5,628 bases of DNA from JBDTMT01 sp033764095 (GTDB lineage: Bacteria; Desulfobacterota; Binatia; HRBIN30; CADEER01), in NCBI GenBank assembly GCA_033764095.1, contig JANRJF010000478.1, positions 1 through 5,628 of the forward strand, written 5' to 3'. The translations under genes and the position numbers were made by a program. Shown one piece after another: positions 1 to 5,628 of this stretch. The notes below the pieces were generated by a model. The model had not been told where the DNA came from. It did no database searches and saw nothing but the letters and a program-made list of their open reading frames with translations. Each line of letters starts with the position of its first letter. Position 1 is the stretch's first letter.

Positions 1-112
1 CCGGTGACCAGTGACCGGTGGGAAGAACCGGATCTCGGACGTCCGCGCGGCGCCTCGGTGATCGATGACCGGCGACCACCACTGGTCACCGGTCACCGGT
101 CACTGGTTACGC
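1..112. repeat. Cluster of 7-bp GGTGACC / GGTCACC repeats in both orientations
   Basis: Heptads GGTGACC and AGTGACC occur at 3-16 with a partial third copy after them, GATGACC and GGCGACC at 64-77, and the opposite orientation GGTCACC, GGTCACC, GGTCACT at 84-104 followed by GGTTACG. CCGGTGACCAGT (1-12) is the exact reverse complement of 81-92, and CCAGTGACCGGTG (8-20) that of 94-106. The intervening 24-63 shows nothing else. The array touches the left edge and may continue. It resembles short tandem heptamer repeats in intergenic regions of other bacteria. Confidence 0.6.
56..105. repeat. Long imperfect palindrome downstream of the propeller-cytochrome gene
   Basis: Bases 56-77 pair with 84-105 around a 6-base loop (ACCACT, 78-83). 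Eighteen of 22 positions are Watson-Crick, and the other four (57/104, 62/99, 65/96, 73/88) differ by transitions only: two are G-T wobbles read on one strand and two on the other. It begins 12 bases after the stop codon at 118. No T-tract follows on the minus strand, so it is not a standard intrinsic terminator, though it could protect the mRNA 3' end or be a dispersed palindromic element. Confidence 0.6.
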
Positions 113-117
113 TTCTC

Positions 118-3426
<3,309 letters not shown>

Positions 3427-3430
3427 AGTT

Positions 3431-3437
3431 CCCCCCT
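3431..3437 (-). promoter_or_regulatory. Ribosome binding site of the propeller-cytochrome gene
   Basis: The minus strand reads AGGGGGG, then AACT, then ATG. The AGG core lies eight bases from the ATG at 3426, normal Shine-Dalgarno spacing. This supports the ATG over the in-frame GTG 39 bases upstream. Confidence 0.7.
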
Positions 3438-3490
3438 GAAGTTCCTGCCCCGGTCCACGTACCACGCCGGAAAACGCAGAGTAAATGTGG

Positions 3491-3518
3491 AAAACGCGCG
3501 GCGGCGCTCTGCCGCGCG
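3491..3518 (-). terminator. Candidate intrinsic terminator after the lipoprotein gene
   Basis: On the minus strand CGCGCGGC (3518-3511) and GCCGCGCG (3502-3495) form a perfect 8-bp GC stem around an 8-base loop, followed at once by TTTT (3494-3491). It starts about 50 bases after the lipoprotein stop codon and lies upstream of the propeller-cytochrome start, where a terminator would separate the two transcripts. The T-tract is only four bases and is followed by CC, so termination may be weak or partial; in DNA this GC-rich the hairpin could also be chance. Confidence 0.4.
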
Positions 3519-3570
3519 GCGGCCCCCCGCTGCCTTACGCCGCCTGCGGCCCGGTTGCGAGACGGCCGGC

Positions 3571-4116
3571 CTAGAGCAGGATCCCGCCGGCCCGCCGGTA
3601 GACCACGTCGATGACCTCGAGGACGCGGCGGCCGTCGCGGGTCTCGAAGCGGCGCCCGGCATGGGTGCGCTCGGAGAACGGCACGACGTTGACCGAACCG
3701 ACCACGAAGCCGCGCTCCGCATCGATGATCGACGCGTTGCCGCTCTCCAGTGATCGCGCCATCAGTAACATTACCGCAGTGGTGCGCTGCGGGTCGTTGC
3801 CGATCGCCTCGTTCAGCGACAGGACGTCGATCTCCGGGTCGTTGACGTACGCTTCCAGGATCGCGCCGATGCCGGCCTGGCGCGCCATGCGGCCGAGGCT
3901 CCCCTTCGTCCACGAGCGCGCCTCGTCATAGCTGACGACGAAGACGTAGGCCCCGGACGCCCACGAGACCAGTTGCCCGACCGGCGCCTCGCGCTGCAGC
4001 GCGACGTTGCGCGGTGCGAACGACGACGCCGGCTCAGGCTGGGTTGGCGGGTGCGTGCCGCACGCCACCGTCCCGATCAGGGCGATGAGCACTGCGCGAT
4101 GTACGAGCGCCGCCAT
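3571..4116 (-). CDS. Predicted lipoprotein of unknown function
   Basis: The product has 181 residues. It starts MAALVHRAVLIALIGTVAC: a short positive N-region, a hydrophobic core and TVAC ending at Cys19, a plausible but non-ideal lipobox because Thr replaces the usual Leu at -3. A Pro-rich linker (THPPTQPEP) follows, then a mature part of about 150 residues that I do not recognise. Visible stretches include YVFVVSYDEARSW, a mid-region NDPEIDVLSLNEAIGNDP, and a C-terminal GFVVGSVNVVPFSER followed by RRVLEVIDVVYRR, which looks like alternating beta strands. There are no further cysteines, so no haem site. The ATG at 4116 is chosen because it places the signal peptide at the N-terminus; an in-frame ATG at 4227 would add 37 unlikely residues and overlap the upstream gene. 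The Shine-Dalgarno match is poor. The gene begins 70 bases after the partial cytochrome gene, so co-transcription is likely. Its position between two related secreted haem proteins suggests an envelope-anchored accessory role, an inference from context only. Confidence 0.75.
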   Translation of the reverse strand: MAALVHRAVLIALIGTVACGTHPPTQPEPASSFAPRNVALQREAPVGQLVSWASGAYVFVVSYDEARSWTKGSLGRMARQAGIGAILEAYVNDPEIDVLSLNEAIGNDPQRTTAVMLLMARSLESGNASIIDAERGFVVGSVNVVPFSERTHAGRRFETRDGRRVLEVIDVVYRRAGGILL

Positions 4117-4137
4117 GGATCGACATCTTGCATGGCG
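4111..4137 (-). promoter_or_regulatory. Inverted repeat enclosing the lipoprotein start codon
   Basis: CGCCATG at 4111-4117 and CATGGCG at 4131-4137 are perfect 7-bp inverted copies with a 13-base spacer. In the minus-strand mRNA the start codon (4116-4114) would lie inside the 3' arm and the weak Shine-Dalgarno region in the loop, so folding could limit translation initiation. The sequence match is certain; a regulatory role is a guess. Confidence 0.3.
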
Positions 4138-4186
4138 GTCGCGCTCAGTCAGCAGAAATTTTGCTGCAGCGGCGTGATGTCGTTGC

Positions 4187-5628
4187 TCACGGTGTGTCGC
4201 CGGCATCGGCCGGGTCGCTGCCGGCATCCACCTCGTCGCTGTCGAAGAAGCCGTCGTCGTCGCGATCGAGGGCGAGGCGCTGGCCGGAGCCGGGCGGGAC
4301 GCAGGTGTAGGTGACCGCCTGGCCGGCGACGCTGCCGACGGCGCGCAGCTGCGCGTCGGTGAGCGGCGGTTCGCTGCCGCGGTCGGGGAGGAAGTCGTTG
4401 CTGGCGGTGCGGTAGAGCCAGCCGCGCGCCGCGCCGCCGACCGTCGCCTTGGCGATCAGGTCGCATTCGCCGAACTCGGCGCGCTGGACGAGCAGGTCGA
4501 CGCGCGTGCTGACGTTGTCGGCGATGCAGCGCGGCGGCACCGGGCAGGAGCCGTTCTGGCCGATGAAGCGCTTGCCGTCGGTGCCGTTGGCCAGGGTCGG
4601 TCCGCAGCGCATGCAGACGCGCGCGTCGCCGCTGGTGAGCTCGGCGACCACCATCTGCTCGTTGGTGCCGACCTGCAGCGTGTAGTCGATGTCAGCGCCC
4701 GCCAGCACCGCCTTCAGCTTGCCGTTCTTCCACAGCACCGTCTTGGCGGCGCCGTCGGCCAACTGCGCGTCGCGGTACTTGTAGCCGCTCGGCGCGCTCG
4801 GGCTGCCGAGCAACTCCCAGCGCTGGCAGGGCAGCGGCGCGGCGTGCGCGTGGCCGGTGGCCGGGCTGGAGACCAGCAGCGTCGCCTTGACCGTGCCGGC
4901 GGGGGCGCTGCCGCAGCGCGGATCGCCGCCGCTGCCCGGCGCCGGCAGCGGCAGGCCGGGATCCTTGCTGAGCACCAGGATCTTGTTCACCGCGCCGCCG
5001 GAGGCCTTGAGCTTGATCTTCTTGGCCGCCACCAGCGCGTCGCCGGCGCCGACCGCGGTGCCGAGCGTCACCTGCTGGCCGACGATCGGCGCCAGGTTGG
5101 AGTCGAAGGCGAGCAGGAACGATTCGACCTGGCGGCGCAGCGGGTCGCCGGCGGCGCCGTTGGGGAAGCCGCCGGGATTGGGAATCGGGAAGCCGCCGGG
5201 GTTGTTCTGGTTGAACACCGTGGTGTTGACGAAGCGGAACACGGTGTCGGCGCTGCCGTCGTGCATGAAGCCGAAGCCGCGCACCTGGTCGCCCTTGTGG
5301 CCGTTGTCGCCGCTGTTGAAGAACGACACCGGCGCCATGCCGAACATGCCGACCTTGGTGTACAGGTTGCGCAGGTGCGGGATCTTCAGCAGCTGGGTCT
5401 CGAACTCGAAGCTCGACAAGCCGTCGCTGCCGAAGTGGCCCGCCCCCGGATCGAGTTGATGGCAGCCGTGGCAGCTCTGGAACACGTCCACCGGGAAGTT
5501 GGTGAGAAAGAACTGCTCGCCCACCTGTTGGTCGACGGTGAGCACGTTGGTCAGCGCGCGCACCGGGTTGGGCGGGTAGGTGACCTGCAGGATGAACTCC
5601 CCGAACGCCGTCATCTGCGCCGGCGTCA
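4187..5628 (-). CDS. Cytochrome c-type di-haem protein, 3' portion (start outside the window), paralogue of the propeller-cytochrome
   Basis: About 479 C-terminal residues lie in the window. The frame stays open to the right edge (TPAQ before the first Met at 5614) and that part matches the paralogue's LTASEM region, so this Met is internal. Counting from it, the visible part contains VTYPPNP (11-17), a CHGCH haem site (48-52; bases 5459-5473), GLSSFE, a KIPHLRNLYTKVGMFGM stretch (77-93), FMHDGSADTVFRF (116-128) and GQQVTL (179-184). These equal the second-haem half of the cytochrome c peroxidase/MauG-like domain in the complete gene. Module B then follows (about 192-363; GYKY, six Cys, ending CPVPPRC), and module A (about 365-475; DRDDDGFFDSDE then AGSDPA) forms the C-terminus. 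This is the reverse of the A-B order in the paralogue. A second haem site and a propeller probably lie beyond the edge. The stop is TGA at 4189-4187, with the lipoprotein gene 70 bases downstream. Confidence 0.9.
   Translation of the reverse strand, partial: TPAQMTAFGEFILQVTYPPNPVRALTNVLTVDQQVGEQFFLTNFPVDVFQSCHGCHQLDPGAGHFGSDGLSSFEFETQLLKIPHLRNLYTKVGMFGMAPVSFFNSGDNGHKGDQVRGFGFMHDGSADTVFRFVNTTVFNQNNPGGFPIPNPGGFPNGAAGDPLRRQVESFLLAFDSNLAPIVGQQVTLGTAVGAGDALVAAKKIKLKASGGAVNKILVLSKDPGLPLPAPGSGGDPRCGSAPAGTVKATLLVSSPATGHAHAAPLPCQRWELLGSPSAPSGYKYRDAQLADGAAKTVLWKNGKLKAVLAGADIDYTLQVGTNEQMVVAELTSGDARVCMRCGPTLANGTDGKRFIGQNGSCPVPPRCIADNVSTRVDLLVQRAEFGECDLIAKATVGGAARGWLYRTASNDFLPDRGSEPPLTDAQLRAVGSVAGQAVTYTCVPPGSGQRLALDRDDDGFFDSDEVDAGSDPADAGDTP
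4190..4522 (-). other. Module A of the partial gene (C-terminal position)
   Basis: Residues about 365-475 from the Met at 5614 form the protein's C-terminus. Visible matches to the other copy are VDLLVQR with NLLDAR, GECDLIAKATV with GDCDVVVKGTV, AGQAVTYT with AGQQLTFT, and the closing acidic loop DRDDDGFFDSDEVDAGSDP. A cysteine in TYTCVPP is an Ala in the other copy. Confidence 0.75.
4526..5041 (-). other. Module B of the partial gene (inner position)
   Basis: Residues about 192-363 from the Met at 5614 run from LVAAKKIKLKA through ILVLSKDPG, GDPRCG, TVKATLLV, PLPCQRWELLGS, GYKYRDAQL and VCMRC to CPVPPRC. All six cysteines of the other copy are kept (234, 263, 334, 337, 357, 363). It follows directly after the haem domain's GQQVTL, where the complete gene instead has module A. 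Confidence 0.75.
5163..5210 (-). repeat. In-frame 24-bp tandem duplication in the partial cytochrome gene
   Basis: The plus-strand string GGGAAGCCGCCGGG occurs at 5163-5176 and again at 5187-5200, an offset of 24 bases. It encodes two consecutive octapeptides, NPGGFPIP and NPGGFPNG, at residues about 138-153 counted from the Met at 5614. The paralogue has no counterpart: its FNFPSDTERREVEAF runs straight through. It looks like a flexible Gly/Pro loop expanded by slippage or duplication at the end of the haem domain. Confidence 0.75.

Noticed and set aside
3427..3465. In-frame GTG at 3465 as an upstream start of the propeller-cytochrome
   Set aside because: It would put 13 residues (MVRGPGQELQGGT) ahead of a normal signal peptide, while the ATG at 3426 has a well placed G-rich ribosome binding site.
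3427..3490. Promoter-like TTTACT in the gap before the propeller-cytochrome gene
   Set aside because: The -35 match is only partial and no acceptable -10 hexamer appears at 16-18 bases from it.
4150..4166. Small inverted repeat CAGCA / TGCTG around an A/T-rich loop after the partial gene
   Set aside because: Only five Watson-Crick pairs and no T-tract after it on the minus strand; too weak for a terminator. The CAAAAT in its loop is also not a convincing -10 element without a -35.
4117..4227. In-frame ATG at 4227 as the lipoprotein start
   Set aside because: It would overlap the end of the upstream gene and bury the signal peptide behind 37 polar residues.

Overview
The window carries three genes, all on the minus strand, in high-GC DNA. 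In the order of transcription they are the 3' part of a cytochrome c-type protein that enters across the right edge (4187-5628), a small predicted lipoprotein (3571-4116), and a complete 1102-residue secreted protein that joins a beta-propeller to a di-haem cytochrome c (118-3426). The last 117 bases on the left lie downstream of the third gene and hold a palindromic cluster of 7-bp repeats. Long open frames on the plus strand are antisense shadows produced by the high GC content.

Exported haem proteins with classical Sec signal peptides and a lipobox-like site point to a Gram-negative bacterium. The C-terminal modules of the two large proteins (GYKY core, late Cys-x-x-Cys, closing CPAP/CPVP-x-x-C) resemble, from memory, tails common in uncultured lineages formerly called Deltaproteobacteria, such as Candidatus Binatota. 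This placement is tentative and was not checked against a database.

The two large genes are paralogues. Both have a cytochrome c peroxidase/MauG-like haem domain with matching motifs (VTYPPNP, CxxCH, GLSSFE, HLRN-YTK-GMFGM, HDGS-DTVFRF, GQQVTL) followed by the same two C-terminal modules. The modules are in opposite order: module A (an acidic DxDxDG loop ending in GSDPA) then module B (six-Cys GYKY domain) in the complete gene, but B then A in the partial gene. This permutation between near-adjacent paralogues is the most notable observation here.

The 70-bp gap between the partial gene and the lipoprotein suggests co-transcription. The 144-bp gap before the complete gene holds a GC-rich hairpin with a short T-tract and a good ribosome binding site, so that gene may be transcribed separately. 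A plausible joint role is periplasmic or surface redox chemistry by two di-haem proteins with a lipoprotein partner. The substrate cannot be read from the sequence.
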